From Rhyzopertha dominica (Eukaryota; Arthropoda; Insecta; Coleoptera; Bostrichidae): a stretch of DNA of 64,000 bases. The notes beneath the pieces were generated by a model that saw only the letters and a list, made by a program, of their open reading frames with translations, was not told the DNA's origin and did no database searches. Position numbers and translations under genes: made by a program. Position 1 is the first letter of the stretch. Each line of letters starts with the position of its first letter. Below, piece by piece: positions 23,319 through 36,690 of the stretch. The DNA is taken from NCBI GenBank assembly GCA_025024175.1, contig QCXZ01000041.1, positions 14,875,786-14,939,785 of the forward strand. The letters run 5' to 3'.

Positions 23319-26155
23319 TAGAGTTGGGCGGTCCGGATCCGCAGGTGGACCCGCATCCAACGGAGCCAAACAACTTGCGGACCNGGTCCGACGGACCCGT
23401 TCCACCCGAAACGAAATAATTCAGAAACGATGTGCGGCGACTATAATGGACTAGTAATGTACGGTCGGCGATAATCTCTAACGGAACCAGTGCAGTGGAA
23501 CCGAATGGCTAAATCTAGCTGGGCTTCAGTATTCAGCATTGTATTGATAATCACATTTCGTCTCTATTTCTTACCTACTATAAAAATGAGTCATTAATAA
23601 AATATTTTAACTTTATTGTTATACATGTTATTTAAAATATTTTTATTACGTATTACGAAAATTAGTATCTTAATAAGACAGCTTCAAACGAGATTTCTTT
23701 GCATATTGTTTAGTTTTGCACTATTAGACTATCAAAAAATGATATCTATAGTAATTAGGTAAGTAAATGTATCCATCCCTGTAGAAAAAAAGTAATGACT
23801 GTCTTACAAACAATGATTATATCAGTACAAGCTATAAAAATGAAAAAAAACGATTTTGTGCAGTTCATCATTCATTCACAATTTACTGACTTCGAAGCAA
23901 AATGTATTATATTTGTAAATACACCAAAACTTGTGGATTCCGTATCAACTGTGATCATGTCAAAAGCAGCCACTACTTTATAGGTAAAGTTTGCCCAAAG
24001 ATATACAGTGTTTACGACTAAATCCGGTATTTAATTTTCACTAATTTTTATCAAGGTCCACTAAATGTTCAACCATCAATAAATAGTCCTGCGCTCAATA
24101 TCGGCCTAGACCCGTTTGCAGTAATATTATTCCCAACTTTAAAGTATCCAGATTCATGATTTACTTATTTGTATTATGTATTTTAATATCTTTATTATGC
24201 TCAATTTTCTTTATTGTCAGTTTACTTAACTCAGAAATTAATTAAAATTCAAAATTACTTTATATCTTTTTATAATCAATTATATACAAATATTTAAAAA
24301 ACGTCACTATTCAGACATCATTGGCCGAAAACATCTTGACAATATCCATTAGGTACATAATGTTTTATCTAAGTAGATATATATCAGGAAATCATCAATT
24401 TATAGTTTTTTTTTAATTGGCTTATTGCCTGCAGGTGGGATTGAAAAATTAGCTTTTCAGGTAAATTGTTTTATATAATTTAGATAGCAACCATCACCAG
24501 TACTGATGTCCAAGAAATAACAGCCATACAAATTTTTCAAAAAAAAAACGTACAAATGACTAAAAATGATAATAGAATTGGTAGACGCAATTAAATAACT
24601 CTTCTATTTATATAACGGTTCAGTTATATAAGATACTGTATCAAAGACTTTGTTAATTATTTATTAGGAGTAGTTTGAAATGATATATTAGAATCCGGTA
24701 CTGGCTTGCTTCAAACGTGTTGAATACGGTAATAGTTAAGGCTTTACGATAGGGAATTATTAATTTTATTAAATAATAAAAACTGCAAAGGTTCGTTAAC
24801 ACGGTAGATCTTTGGGTAAACTTTACAATGGTGAAATTTCCAACATCCTGAACGTGGGATACAGGCGTTCGGCGAAAAAAAAAGAAAAAAAATTTGGGCT
24901 GATTTTGATACAACTGTGATGGAAACTGTATCGCAAAATCCCAGAGTGATAGTTATACGAGAAATAGATCGGTATGTTCAGGAGACGTTACTAATACGAA
25001 ACGAAAATCCTCTAAAGTGGTGGATGGAAAAAAAAAACTCTGTTTCCAGCATTATACGAGTTAGTCTTGAAAAGACTGTGTACAACAGCTACATCTGTAC
25101 CATGTGAGCGGATTTTTTCCAAGACTAGACAAATTCTTTGTGAAAAACGTAGTCAGCTAAGTGCCGAAAAGGTGTCTCAGATTGTGTTTTTAAATACCAA
25201 TTTTAACTAAATTAAGTAACTATAGGTGTAGGCAAATATATAATGTACTGTGTTTGTTTTATATTCTTTTCTTTTTGTAGCATATGTTCATTATATAAAT
25301 ACTGTATATACATATTATATGCAGAAATAAATATAGAACTATATAGGTACCAACTTATTTATATAGCCCTGCCTAAAGCACAAAAAACCCTATCAATGTA
25401 AAAATGATTTTCACAAATTAATAAAAACTGCCTACTTAAGTATTTCATAGTAAAATATTACACATAAAGATTGTGCTGAAAAACTTCATGCTACAAATAA
25501 AGTAAAAGAAGGTGCTAGAATCTGAAATAAACAGCAGTTTTAAGATAACGATCATAAAGTGAAAGCAGTTCTGAGAAATGTACATTTTTGGTTGAATCTT
25601 TTATTAATGATGAGTATGTAAGCACAAAAATAATCTAAAATACCTGAAAAGTAATTTTAATCTAGTTGTATTTAATTAAACACTATCATGTGTGTAAAAT
25701 GTAAAAACCAAAAAGTATCCGTAGTATTGTTACCGCAAGGTTTACATTTTTATTTAAAAATTAAACACTTCGAAAAATATAAGTTTATACTAGTCGAAAA
25801 CTAATAAATATCGCATTTTGAATAGTATTTAAAAGCAAAAAGAAATGGAAATATAATAAATCATGCAACTGAATCTCAACGTCCTAAAAGTCGAAAGTTT
25901 CAATCAGTCGTTCCATTACGAAACATATCCCGATATCGCGGACACGGTTCACGACTGATCGCGTGGCTCCACTGTTGACGGCCAGGACCAGCAGGCAAAC
26001 AGCTCCGTTTCCGTTTGTATCCGTGAGTGACAGTGGCTTCCACGAACAAAACTGGATCTGGAGCCGGACCGATTCGAGAAGTGGATCCGGATCCAATCAA
26101 TGTACCTTCGGATCCGCATCCGCCGAGCGGGTCCGAACGGACCGACACATCTCTA
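23319..26155 (+). mobile_element. Decayed hAT-superfamily DNA transposon
   Basis: The left end TAGAGTTGGGCGGTCCGGAT and the right end (complement TAGAGATGTGTCGGTCCGTT) are imperfect inverted repeats with the TAGAG start common in hAT elements. Subterminal regions are rich in GGATCC/GGTCCG. The flanks GTGCACAAT and GTGCACAT are a near-match to an 8-bp target duplication. Inside, only the C-terminal transposase region survives (24916-25210); the rest is AT-rich filler. Confidence 0.7.
24916..25210 (+). pseudogene. hAT transposase C-terminal dimerisation domain
   Basis: The first part reads EIDRYVQETLLIRNENPLKW then WMEKK. After a frameshift near 25030 it continues as ATSVPCERIFSKTRQILCEK then RSQLSAEKVSQIVFLNTNFN and a stop at about 25207. 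The ENPLKWW and ATSVPCERIFS blocks are diagnostic of the hAT dimerisation region. The catalytic core and any BED zinc finger upstream are missing or unreadable. Confidence 0.85.
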
Positions 26156-26169
26156 GTGCACATATTTTG

Positions 26170-26325
26170 CACATTTTTTAGCCAAACCCTCAAAAAACCG
26201 GACAAATCCAAACAAAATTTTGAAAATCCGGACAAATCGGGATGCCATATTAAATACGGACTCGTAAACAAAAATACAAACCTGTCCGGGCTAAATCCGG
26301 ACGCTTGGTCACCTTATAGTAGTTA
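26170..26325 (-). repeat. Truncated end of a second hAT-like element
   Basis: Next to the hAT right end, a stretch with repeated CCGGACAAATC and a terminus whose complement reads AAGGTGACCAAGCGTCCGGA resembles hAT ends that start with a GGTGACCA motif. Its partner end was not found, so it may be a fragment. Confidence 0.4.
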
Positions 26326-26520
26326 CAAAAAGGCAGCACAAAGAATTGACAAGTCAACGACGCCTGTGTTGAATGAATCATTTATAAAAGCCATGCAGTT
26401 ATCTTCATAGTTTTGCTTAAAGTGGTGCAACTCATGATGTTTATTAGCTCGGAATTATGTTTTAGTTGTTGGGATTCCCGCTTTTTTGTACAGCTTCTTA
26501 TTAATCATAACTTCACCAAN

Positions 26521-26728
26521 ATTATTGTTGCTTTCCGGGCATAATGGCCGTGGTTTAAGAGAAGATAAACTTCTTAACGTTTCACCCAAAACTGTGCTGG
26601 GCATCATCAGAAGAAGAAAAGCTAGACGCTCGTCCGCAGTTGGCCAATGGACAACTGGAACTGGCTCTGCTACCTGACAGGATGACAGGAGCCACGGCCA
26701 TTATGTCCGGAAAGCAACAATAATAATG
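26521..26728 (-). mobile_element. Small inverted-repeat element carrying a hammerhead
   Basis: 26521-26553 (ATTATTGTTGCTTTCCGGGC and on, through ATAATGGCCGTGG) is repeated inverted at 26691-26728 with one or two differences. The 208-bp element has no coding region, but its minus strand contains a complete hammerhead motif near the left arm. Penelope-like pseudo-LTRs and other short self-cleaving repeats carry such ribozymes, and a connection is inferred. No target duplication is clear because an N interrupts the left flank. Confidence 0.65.
26570..26616 (-). ncRNA. Hammerhead ribozyme with minimal stem III
   Basis: Minus strand: stem I CUUCUU pairs perfectly with AAGAAG. The core CUGAUGA is followed by one unpaired U, stem II GCCCA/UGGGU, then GAAA. 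Stem III is the 4-nt palindrome ACGU, followed by U before the predicted cut. Every core position fits the consensus. Such a short stem III implies activity as a dimer. The stems differ in sequence from the 1571-2384 family, so this is an independent ribozyme lineage. Confidence 0.8.
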
Positions 26729-27613
26729 CTAATATTGCGGCCATGAAAGCCTTCATAGTTACATAACTTCTCCAAAATTGATTTTTTCACTGAGCCGTAT
26801 TGTGGGAAAAAACTGCACACCACTGGCAGTACCGGCAATGAAACAATACTATTGTAGCCACAATAGTAAAATACTCATTGCTTTTGTTGGAATAATGTAT
26901 CCAATCGCATTTGTTTTTTTTTGTGTCACATACAGCCTACATCATGATATTTCCAAATTAATTTATGAAAACTGTTGCTAGTAAACCTTATCAACTCCAG
27001 CCACAAAATGTCTGTGAATTCGACCTTTACAGCAAACTGCGGCGTCTCAGAGTCGTAATTGTGCTTGGCGCGAAACATGAGGCAACGTTCGTTATGGAAA
27101 ATGCTATTACGAGAAACATCTCGGAAGCGATGGCTCTACAGTCCAATTAGACGAACAACGGAATCATTTCAGCACTAATTTATGCATTACCAACTAAATT
27201 GGTCACAGAGCGTGTACAGTTCGCTATATAATCGTATACAGTCGAGAGATGACATGTTCCGATGGTGACCTTCTCGGAAAATGGCATGTGATTAGTGATG
27301 ATGTTAATTGGTTACGGGGAATCGCGCTTCAGTCTGTGAAGGATTGATTTCGCCTTAATTTGGTGGTATAGCAGTTTTCAGGACGCCCTTATTGTACAGA
27401 CCTAAAAACGCAGAGTAAGGTGCTTATATGCATAGTTAAGTTCTAGCCAGGGACGCCGTGATCTTTTGCGGGACCAGGTTAAAAAATTTTGCGAAGCCAA
27501 TACATTTTTGCTACATACAAAAAATAGTTACATATATATTTTTGTAAGTTACATATTGTTTCCACATATTCCAAAAAAAACTTCATTTAAAATTAAAAGA
27601 TAAGTTAGATAGT

Positions 27614-28600
27614 TTGCACTGTAACCAACTCCATTTTAAATCTCCAACTAATTTAAATAATCAAAAGAGAAACTTTTGCAACTTCAATAACATTAATATT
27701 CATTTCTGGTTTCGTTATGTAGATATTTTCTGTCTTTGTAAAAGTAAACATATTGATATAATTAACTTTCTTTCATTAATTAATGCGCTGGATGGCGTGT
27801 TAGTAGGCTCACTGTTAATTAATTCGATCATTCATGTATAAGCTTTGGCCGGGTGTCACTTGTACCTCGGCAGTGTACGGGTATGCACACTGGAGCGCCA
27901 TTCCAGAGGCCCGAGTTCGATTCTCAGCCGAAGCTGAAATATTTTTCATATAGCTTGATTCACCACTAAAATTATACGTATATCTTAATCTACAGGCAAA
28001 AAATTCTATTCAACTAATTAATTACATCCAAATATAAATTTTAGTTATGAAAAAGAGTTTAACAGCAAAATATATTTTATATGTTTGTTAACTAAACGTA
28101 GTGAATCATATCCTCACTTTACTATCAAAAGTTTTAGAAAACCAAAGTGTGTAGATATTATTTTCTATGATTCTTTCCGTCCTCAACAACATAAATTAGC
28201 TGTTTTTCATTATTTGTTTCACAAACTTTTTAAAATGCCCCTTTCCTATGTAGCTTTAGAAAATGAAGTTGGAGTGGTTTTAGAAATCGTTCATAACAAC
28301 ATTCTTCCAAATTATTTAATGGAAAGGTTATATTTTAAATACTTTACATATATTGCTTTAGTTTATTGATCCAGTTTCAACAAGTATTTCTAAATTATTT
28401 TTACCTCACAAAATTTGTATTTCTTTCCCAACAACGTGTAGCTTAGGATCCAAATTCGTCCATAATAAAGATAACATTAAACGTTTAACCCTCTTTGTCG
28501 TATGCAGTGTTTATTGTAATGATTGTGCTGCTACAATACGAAAAGAACACTTAATTAGTTATGGCAAATCTGCTATAAAGGGTTTCCTGCAAAATATCTA
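27614..28600 (+). pseudogene. Penelope-like element pseudogene, reverse transcriptase end
   Basis: 27700-27790 reads FWFRYVDIFCLCKSKHIDII followed by NFLSLINAL, the YVDD-box region of Penelope-like reverse transcriptase with one D lost. After an interruption, 28085-28370 reads FYDSFRPQQHKLAVFHYLFH, a conserved block downstream of the RT core. 28490-28600 has a remnant resembling the start of a GIY-YIG domain (CSVYCNDCAATIRKEHL). Stops and frameshifts separate the parts. The interruption (about 27785-28085) contains a tRNA-like repeat. Confidence 0.7.
27841..27945 (+). repeat. Possible tRNA-derived SINE
   Basis: The segment has a good RNA polymerase III B box (GTTCGATTC, 27915-27923) about 40 nt after a weaker A-box-like stretch (TCGGCAGTGTACGG). 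No canonical tRNA acceptor stem forms. It lies inside an interruption of a Penelope-like pseudogene, as expected of an inserted SINE. Flanking TATAAGCTT and TATAGCTT may be an imperfect target duplication. Confidence 0.4.
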
Positions 28601-30202
28601 ATAAGTTTTCGAAGTGCGCGGAGCCTTTCGAAGCTTGGGGCCTAGTGCTAGCAGGATGCAGCAACGACTGTTTCAAATTTTATAGTAATCACATTCCCAA
28701 AACTTTGTTTACGCGTTGAGATTTTCGGTTCTGCCTTATTGCATTTTTCCGTAAAATATTGACGAGGTTGTGGTTTTTTTACTGTGGTATTTAAATTAAG
28801 AACCTTTTCCGTCAAGTGAAGTGCTTGTCTCCTTCAAATTTATTAAAGTACTTTAAGTATATGTTGGTCTAAGATCTGATTTTCATTTGTATGTAGTTTG
28901 TCTTTTTTTCAGCTATTATCTAAGAACTAAACCACAATTGCTAGTAAGTGCAACCTGGCTAATACAGTTTGGTGTCCTCTGACTAAAAGAATGAAATTTA
29001 ACATTCAAAAGGGCGAGTATACTTGTCGCACTATGGGTCGTTTAAAGCTTCATTGAGTCAATGATGTTGATATTTAATTAATAATTTTTTAGTTGAGTTT
29101 GATCATCCTCCAGTTATAATAAGCATAGAATCTTATGCATAATCAGCAAATCAAAACGTTCTCTACAAGTTATCTTTTCAAGCAGTAATTAAGTAACCAG
29201 TAATTATTTAAGTGTTTTCTTTAAACTGTCACTTTATATTTTGAAACTCTGTTGTAAATTTTTAGCCTACGTTATTCTTCAACATTATGTAATTTGTTTA
29301 TAACTTTATAATAATTCAATTTATCTTTTTTTTATTATTTCGCAGAGACGTTTAAACGTTAACTAAATAAAAAAATATTTCTTAAAATCTTACATAAAAT
29401 CAAACGTTTTCCTAGTTTACCTAAGGATCCATGATATCTGGTAATCAGGATACTGCTGACTGTTTTTCGAATCCAGCGTTTCTATTCAAACTCGTTCTGC
29501 AATAAATTTGAAGTTGAGCTTAAATATCACAAAAATTGCTTCACCTTTTGAAACTTGAACTTTATGGGAGATAATATACAGTGTCCTTAAAGTGCTATAT
29601 TCCTCTGTTTGGCTTAATATGTATGATATTATTACCTTTTTTCAGGACCAGTTAACGCTTTGAATGCACTATTTCTCTCTTTGGTCAGATCCTAGTTGGA
29701 GTATGCAGTACTGATTTGACATCCTTGCAGTGACTCTTTCTCAGGTCATATAAGAGAAAGAGTAAGATGCGGTTCCCGTACAGCAAAATAAATACTAGGC
29801 ACATCCACCAACTTGACAGCTAGAAATCGGCGTAATTTCCAAATATTTTTGCCTAAAGGTTGCATCAACTTTGATAACATTAAGTTTGCATAAAAGTGAT
29901 TATTTGAGTGAACTGCTAAAGGAAACGGTAAGCTACTCGATGCCAATCAAAGAGAATTTCTAAATTATCTCTGATTATATTTATGATGGTGTTTACTCCT
30001 CCACAGGTTGCGATTATGACCTTTTACTCGCCACATTTCGTTAAAAACGCGACGTAAAGTCTTAGCCTTTAAATTCTTATATGATCTACTTAATAACCGC
30101 ACTGACTTGTTTCTTACTGTTCAAAATTAGCTTTGTGGTAGATACATCGTTTAAATTCCCATCAACATCTGACCTTTTACACTAGTAAACCAAGATCTAA
30201 TG
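28601..30202. other. Unassigned sequence
   Basis: No gene is supported. At about 29680-29900 a translation such as RSYLEYAVLIWHP can be forced with frameshifts and weakly resembles the end of a LINE reverse transcriptase; I do not annotate it. Confidence 0.5.
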
Positions 30203-32472
30203 TACAGGGTGGGCAAATAAGAGAGGTGGCCGGTCATAGCTTATAAACTAGTAGCCCTAGAGCTTTGAGGTAAAAAATTTCTTAAGTAAAGTGGCCAAGA
30301 GAAATTGCTGGAAAATATTTTCGAGTTTGTAAATATGACCGCTAGTGGGCGCTGTGATACCTCCAAATTACAAAATTAATGTTTGTGTCATTTTTAGCCT
30401 AATAAATGTCTGCAGAATTAAACATTTTAAGATTGTTTGGAGTAAAATCTACCATTTCTGTTTCGAACATTTTTTTGTTAAATGTCAAATAAAGGAGTGA
30501 GGGGCGGGTGAATATTAATATAGAAAATCGCTAATATTTCAGGTTTGGCATGACCGATTTCAACCGACGAGGTGTCGTTTTCAAGAGCTTTTGTGCCCTT
30601 ATAATAAGCAATTTTAAGTGTCAGAACATTGTTTGTGTGTTGACCGCAAGAGGGCGTTTTCTGAAGTTACTACATAAATATCCATTTTTCTCGAAATTTT
30701 TAAATGCAAAGTTATAAGGCTGTTTACTTTATTAAATGAACAATTGAATATAGGCTAAAATGGTGAAAACTAAAATGGTGAAAACCGCACCATTTAAAAA
30801 ATTAAAATTGCTTTTTGTAAAGGCACATAAGCTCTTGAAAATGACACCTTATTGGTTGTAATCAGTCAAGCCAAACCAAAAATATTAGCGGTTTTCTATA
30901 TTAATATTCACCGGGCCCCACTCCTTTAATTTATATTTAAGAATAAAATGTTCTAAATAAAAATGGTAGATTTTAGTCCAAACAATCTTAATTGCTAGAA
31001 AATAATTTCGAGTTTGGTAAAGTGACCACTAGGAGGCGCTCTGGCACCTCCAAATTACAAAGTTAATATTTATATCATCAACGAGGTGTCATTTTCAAGA
31101 GCTTATGTTCCTCTATAAAATGCAATTTTAAGTGTCAGAACATAGTTTGTGTGTTGACCGCAATAGGGCGTTTTCTGAAACTACTACCTAAAATCGATTT
31201 TTAAATGATGCGGTTTTCACTATTTTAGTCTATATTCAGTTGTCCTTTTAATGAAGTAAATTAATTTCAGAAAACGCCCTCTTGCGGTAAACACACAAAC
31301 TATGTTCTTACACTGAAAATTGCTTTTTATAAAGGCATATAAGCTCTTGAAGATGACACCTCGTTGATTGAAATCGGTCAAGCCAAACCTAAAATATTAG
31401 CGATTTTCTATATTAATATTCACCGGCCCCCACTCCTTCATTTGACATTTAAGAATAAAATGTTCTAAACAGAAATGATAGCTTTTAGTCCAAGCAATCT
31501 TAATTGCTGGAAAATATTTTCGAGTTGGTAAAGTGACCACTAGGAGGCGCTGTGGCACCTCCAAATAACAAAGTTAATGTTTATATTTTTTAACCTAATA
31601 AATGTCTCTGGTATTAAACATTTTAAGATTGTTTGGACTAAAATCTACCATTTCTGTTTAGAACATTTTTTGTTAAATTTTAAATAAAGGAGTGGGTGCG
31701 GGTGAATATTAATATAGAAAATCCCTAATATTTTAGGTTTGGCTTGACNGACTTCAATCAACGAGGTGTCATTTTCAAGAGCTTATGTGCCTTTATAAAA
31801 AGCAATTTTAAGTGTCAGAACATAGTTTGTGTGTTGACCGCAAGATGGCGTTTTCTGAAATTGCTTCCTAAAATCGATTTTTCTCGAATTTTTTAAATTG
31901 TGCGGTTTTCACTATTTTAATCTATATTCAATTGTTCTTTTATTGAAGTAAATAGCCTTATACCTTTGCATTTAAGAATTTCGAGATAAATTGATATTTA
32001 GGTAGTAACTTCAGAAAGCGTCCTCTTGCGGTCAACACACAAACAATGTTATGACACTTAAAATTGCTTTTTATAAGGGCACATAAGCNCTTGAAAACGA
32101 CACCTCATTGGTTGAAATCGGTCAAGCCAAACCTGAAATATTAGCGATTTTCTATACTAATATTCACCCGCCCCCCACTCCTTTATTTGACATTTAACAA
32201 AAAAATGCTCTAAACAAAAATGGTAGATTTTGGTCCAAACAATCTTAAAATGTTTAATAACTGCAGACATTTATTAGGCAAAAAATGACGCAAACATTAA
32301 TTTTGTAATTTGGAGGTACCACAGCGCCCTCTAGCAGTCACTTTACAAACTCGAAAATATTTTCCAGCAATTTCACTTGGCCACTTTACGTAAGAAATTT
32401 TTTGCCTCAAAGCTCTAGGGCTACTGGTTTATGAGATATGACCTGCCACCTCTCTTATTTGCTCACCCTGTA
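30203..32472. mobile_element. Large TA-flanked foldback element built of inverted repeats
   Basis: The ends are inverted copies (TACAGGGTGGGCAAATAAGA on the left, its complement on the right with one or two changes) with TA at each side. Inside, a unit with ACTCCTTTATTTGACATTTA, a CGAGGTGTCATTTTCAAGAG motif and TGTGTTGACCGCAAGAGGGC recurs at least six times in alternating orientation, so the 2.27-kb element is a nested palindrome. There is no open reading frame. A close copy of its right end (about 335 bp) lies at 43231-43565. Termini and TA target suggest a Tc1/mariner-mobilised family. Confidence 0.8.
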
Positions 32473-35400
32473 CTCATACGATCATTTTATTTTAGTTATG
32501 TGTCACCTTATATGTGTGATATTCACAATAACTCTGTGAACCACCTGGTGTCTAACTTTGTAAATGTGTATTAATTTTACATGTCTTTGTTTGGTGTAAT
32601 ATTTATTTATTGTATAAGCATAAGTATTATTCTATATGGCAGCATGTACTTACTATGCATCTCCTGTAAATGGATGCAAACCTGTAAGAAATAAACTATA
32701 TCGTGTAATATTCATATGCAAAGCCGGAAAACAATTTTATTTGTAAATTATATTCCTATTACCAAATTTTTTGATATATTTTAGCTTTGCAACTCTTTTC
32801 AGCACGTTTTCCAAAATTATTTTCTTAAACCACTGTGGCTTCACAGGTAGATCGGGTAAAACTAATTTATATAGGTTTATCAATATTTATCCGATCGGTC
32901 AGTATCGATGTATCTTGTCTTTGACAAGGTTAACCACAGCTCCTTATTTTTAAATTAGACGATAATGTACTAAGCTGGTTAGCAAGTAATTCGTCATGTA
33001 GAAAAGGATTAATTTAAATCCTTAATTATTTTCAAGGACCATTAATTTTACTTAACTTAGGGTACTCATTCCGTATATCCACTCCTAGGTTTTGATCATT
33101 AACTTATTTCAACACATTTATACACCTTTTTCAGCTTTTACCAATATTTAAAAGTTTTGAAAAAGTGACTGATTTATTTTGGTGTCAGAAAAATTGCTAG
33201 TGTAAAATAAAGTTTTCTTTGCCGAATAGAGTCTCTCGATTGAGTATCATGCATTAAAGGTCTAGGTGTCACAGAACAGAATGCTAGGATTCATTTAGGT
33301 CGCCTTCTTATTTAATTCATGTAGATGAAATTTAAAAAAAAATCAAGAAAAATTACTCTTTTTTTACAGGTAAATTAGGACAATCAAGTTATTCCTTGAT
33401 TCCATGCACTCTACGCATTAATATCTTCAACTCATGTATTCAGGAAAACAAAAACAAAAATATATACACCAGTGACGGTTTTTGAATGAAGATTATAGGA
33501 TATCGCGCTCTATATTAAAAAACCGCTGCAAACTGAATCAATACTTGCACACCAAACTGTCAAAATGACATTTACGCTTTTATTTCTTATACTATACGGT
33601 CAGTAATCAGGTTTTGAGCATTTTTGTCTCTACACAAACGGTTCTCGTGATATTAGCAAAAATACATAAATTTTAAAAATCGTGTTTTTCCAAATAACTC
33701 TAAAATTATTAATGTAACAAAAAATGCAAAAATGCTTCCTGATCAGAAATTTGATTTACTATACTTTTAAACACTTTTTATGAGAAATATTATTTCCTAT
33801 CTAATGGTATTTTCGTTTTTTGAATATATCAAGTATTTTCGGAGATATTTAGGAAAACCCGTTTTTTTAAGTGACGCTTTTTTGCTAATATCTTCTAAAC
33901 AGTTTGCTGCACCAAAAATTTATACTATTAATCACATTCTAAAATAAAAAAAAATTATTCGCAAAAAGGGTAGTACCCCCCTCTAATTTCGCCCCCNTTC
34001 CGATNCCCCACCTACCCCAAAAACNATACGTCTTTTTGGGTAGTTGAGATTTATATGTATGCCAAATTTCAAGTTCGAAAGTTATCGCGTCTACCCACAA
34101 AATCATAGACACAGACAAAAAATTTTTTGCTCAAAGTTTGTTTTTTACGTTTCGGCCATTTTAAAGCGATTGAGCAAATAAAAAATTTTTAAAATTCTTT
34201 CGCGGATGCGTAAGTAATGAACAAATGGTCCTATGCATTAAATTTGTCATTGAACTGTGTACTGTTAATTTCACATATTGCGTTTACGCATCTTAGAACA
34301 AGTAGGAATAATTAACGAGTTAGCATGTTTCAATCTTTATTATTTAATCGCAGGCTAGGTACCAATTTTACCACAGGCATCCAATACAGTTACCAGATGC
34401 CCTGTTGCCATGGTTGCCACAGTATGACTGCTAACATAACAGCGTTCTGAACAGGATGTTATGTTGTGCACTGTCTGACAAAAAATAGACTTTTTCTTGA
34501 CTGAGAGATATCAAACACATTAAATCATAATGAAAATTGTAGTGGTAGGTGATTCCGAGTTAGTTGGCCCTGGTCGTGGCGATTTCTCCTTTGCTGATGT
34601 TTCGCCCACTGCCGTAGTGAGCATCCTCAGAGCTGAGTTTATCGTAAACATACATAGTTGTCTCCGAGTGAACATAAACACAATCACTATATCAATGAAA
34701 ATCGTAGTTTGACGATGGGTAAGGTGGATGATTTAAATCATTTAAACAAGAAAATAAGGAGACTTGATGGCTTAAATTTCATTTAAAATATTTTATACCC
34801 GAGGACGTAGTAGAATAAGCAAAGTTCCTTAGTGTAATATTTGAAGAAGTTGAAAATAACAATTACATTCATTTAGTAATGCGCAACTCATTTGTCGTCA
34901 TTGACAGAAAAGTGAAAAAATAGTTATCAATGTCACAGTTGTAAATAGCAACAAACTTTTTTTCTCTCGGTTTTCAAATTTAAAAATAATTGATAATGTT
35001 CATTATTATTGGTATGTGAATTTCTTTCTTATTGTATGCTAACCTATTCGTATGAAAAATAAGGATTGCGATGCATGTACACTATAGTAAAAATAAGTTA
35101 CATTGTGTTGAATAATTAGAAGATATGAAATGCTACTTTGCGAGATAAGGAGGGTGCATTATAAATTGATCTAATAACGATATACACATCAGGTCTACCT
35201 AAATTCACCTTACATATGTGTTTTACTACAGAAGTTTCGCTTATGTGCTTATCTATATATTATCTTTTGTCTTGAACTTTTCATCCAGCTGCTTTCAAAT
35301 TGTACATATCGGTGACGTTAAAATATATTATTGTTATTATTACGTCATATTTTCAGCTGTTTGTTTTCAGTGTAATATAAATGATCATACTTATTATCGC

Positions 35401-36690
35401 CGTTTCCTCGAGCTTCTGGTATGTAATGAGATCGTAACATAATTATTTAAGCCGTCATTAATTTCCAACCACGAATATTCCATAAAGTTGCGTTTAGAAT
35501 TCTCCGTTCTATTTTGAGCGATAAATTTCGGTTAATAATAACCTTTTATCACGCAACCCCCCGTTTGCTTAGTGAAATGAAAAGAAACTGTCTATAGATT
35601 ACTGTTGTTTTAATATAAATGAAGAACATGCAATCAGCGACGATAACGCATTGATGACAATAAGTACTTGAGTAAACTAGATAGTAATTCATATCGTCAT
35701 TTGAAACAACTGGTGTTCTATCGATCTGTATGGAATGACGTCAAAGCCTTTGAATAATCAGAGTATCAGACTGAGGCTTCCAATTTAGAAGTCATGAAGT
35801 TTTTTTTTAATTCTGAATTTTATTGTTATTGACGGCTACAACAAATTCTTCCAATCTATAACGAGTTTTATTTACTGTGTACGATCTGTAGCAACAGCAG
35901 TCTTCGCTTGATCGTTGCTCAGGATTCAGCTCAAAGCTTAAGTTGGACCTCAAAACTTACAATTTACCATAATCTTTTATCGCATATTTTTATCTTATTT
36001 TGCTATCAAGGATAGATACAGTTTTTGTCAATGATATGACTCCTTCCAGAGGATCGCAATATTGTCAATCAAAAAAGCCAAAGTTATAACCCCTTCTTTT
36101 CCCATTTTACGTAACTAAGTACCTTGAAGTCGAAACTAATCAGCCGCCAAGTCGTGCGTGCCAAAATATTTGCCTTATGTTCTAAGACCCCGCTTTGTAT
36201 TAATATATAGGCAACCACAAGTATCTAAATTGCAGCTTATAGCTGGCAACATATGTTGGAGCTCTAAGGTAATGGAGCACCTAGAAAGGAAATATATTAA
36301 CTTAATGTTTAGTTTTTGACAATTGGTTTAAATTAAACAAGAAAAAGTAACAAAAAATCTCTAGTGGATGTATCTTTGATACACCCATTACTTTGGCGTA
36401 GGCACATTTATCTTAAATACGTGGTAGAAGAGATAGTTAATGTTGAGTTAAAATTAATTAATTAAGCAATGATTAACCATTCAAAGTAATTTTATTTCCC
36501 TGGGCCTTTCTTTCGCTGGACTTTTTCAACGGGCTCAGACGCTCATTGGGCAATCATAATGTAGGGCTCTGTACTTACCTACCGTACCAACCTATGGCGT
36601 AGTTCCTAAAGCCACCGCTAAGTGACGCATTGCCGATTTCCAGTAAATAACCAGGCAACCGGGTGTAGGTGTATATACATATTTACAAAC
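32473..36690. other. Unassigned sequence
   Basis: No gene or bounded element could be supported. The stretch 33560-34150, with homopolymer-rich sequence and several Ns, may be an old repeat. Confidence 0.5.

Noticed and set aside
27841..27930. Functional tRNA gene
   Set aside because: The B box is good, but the acceptor stem and anticodon arm do not form a canonical cloverleaf; a SINE is more likely.
29680..29900. Possible LINE reverse transcriptase tail
   Set aside because: It needs several forced frameshifts and the motif match is weak.
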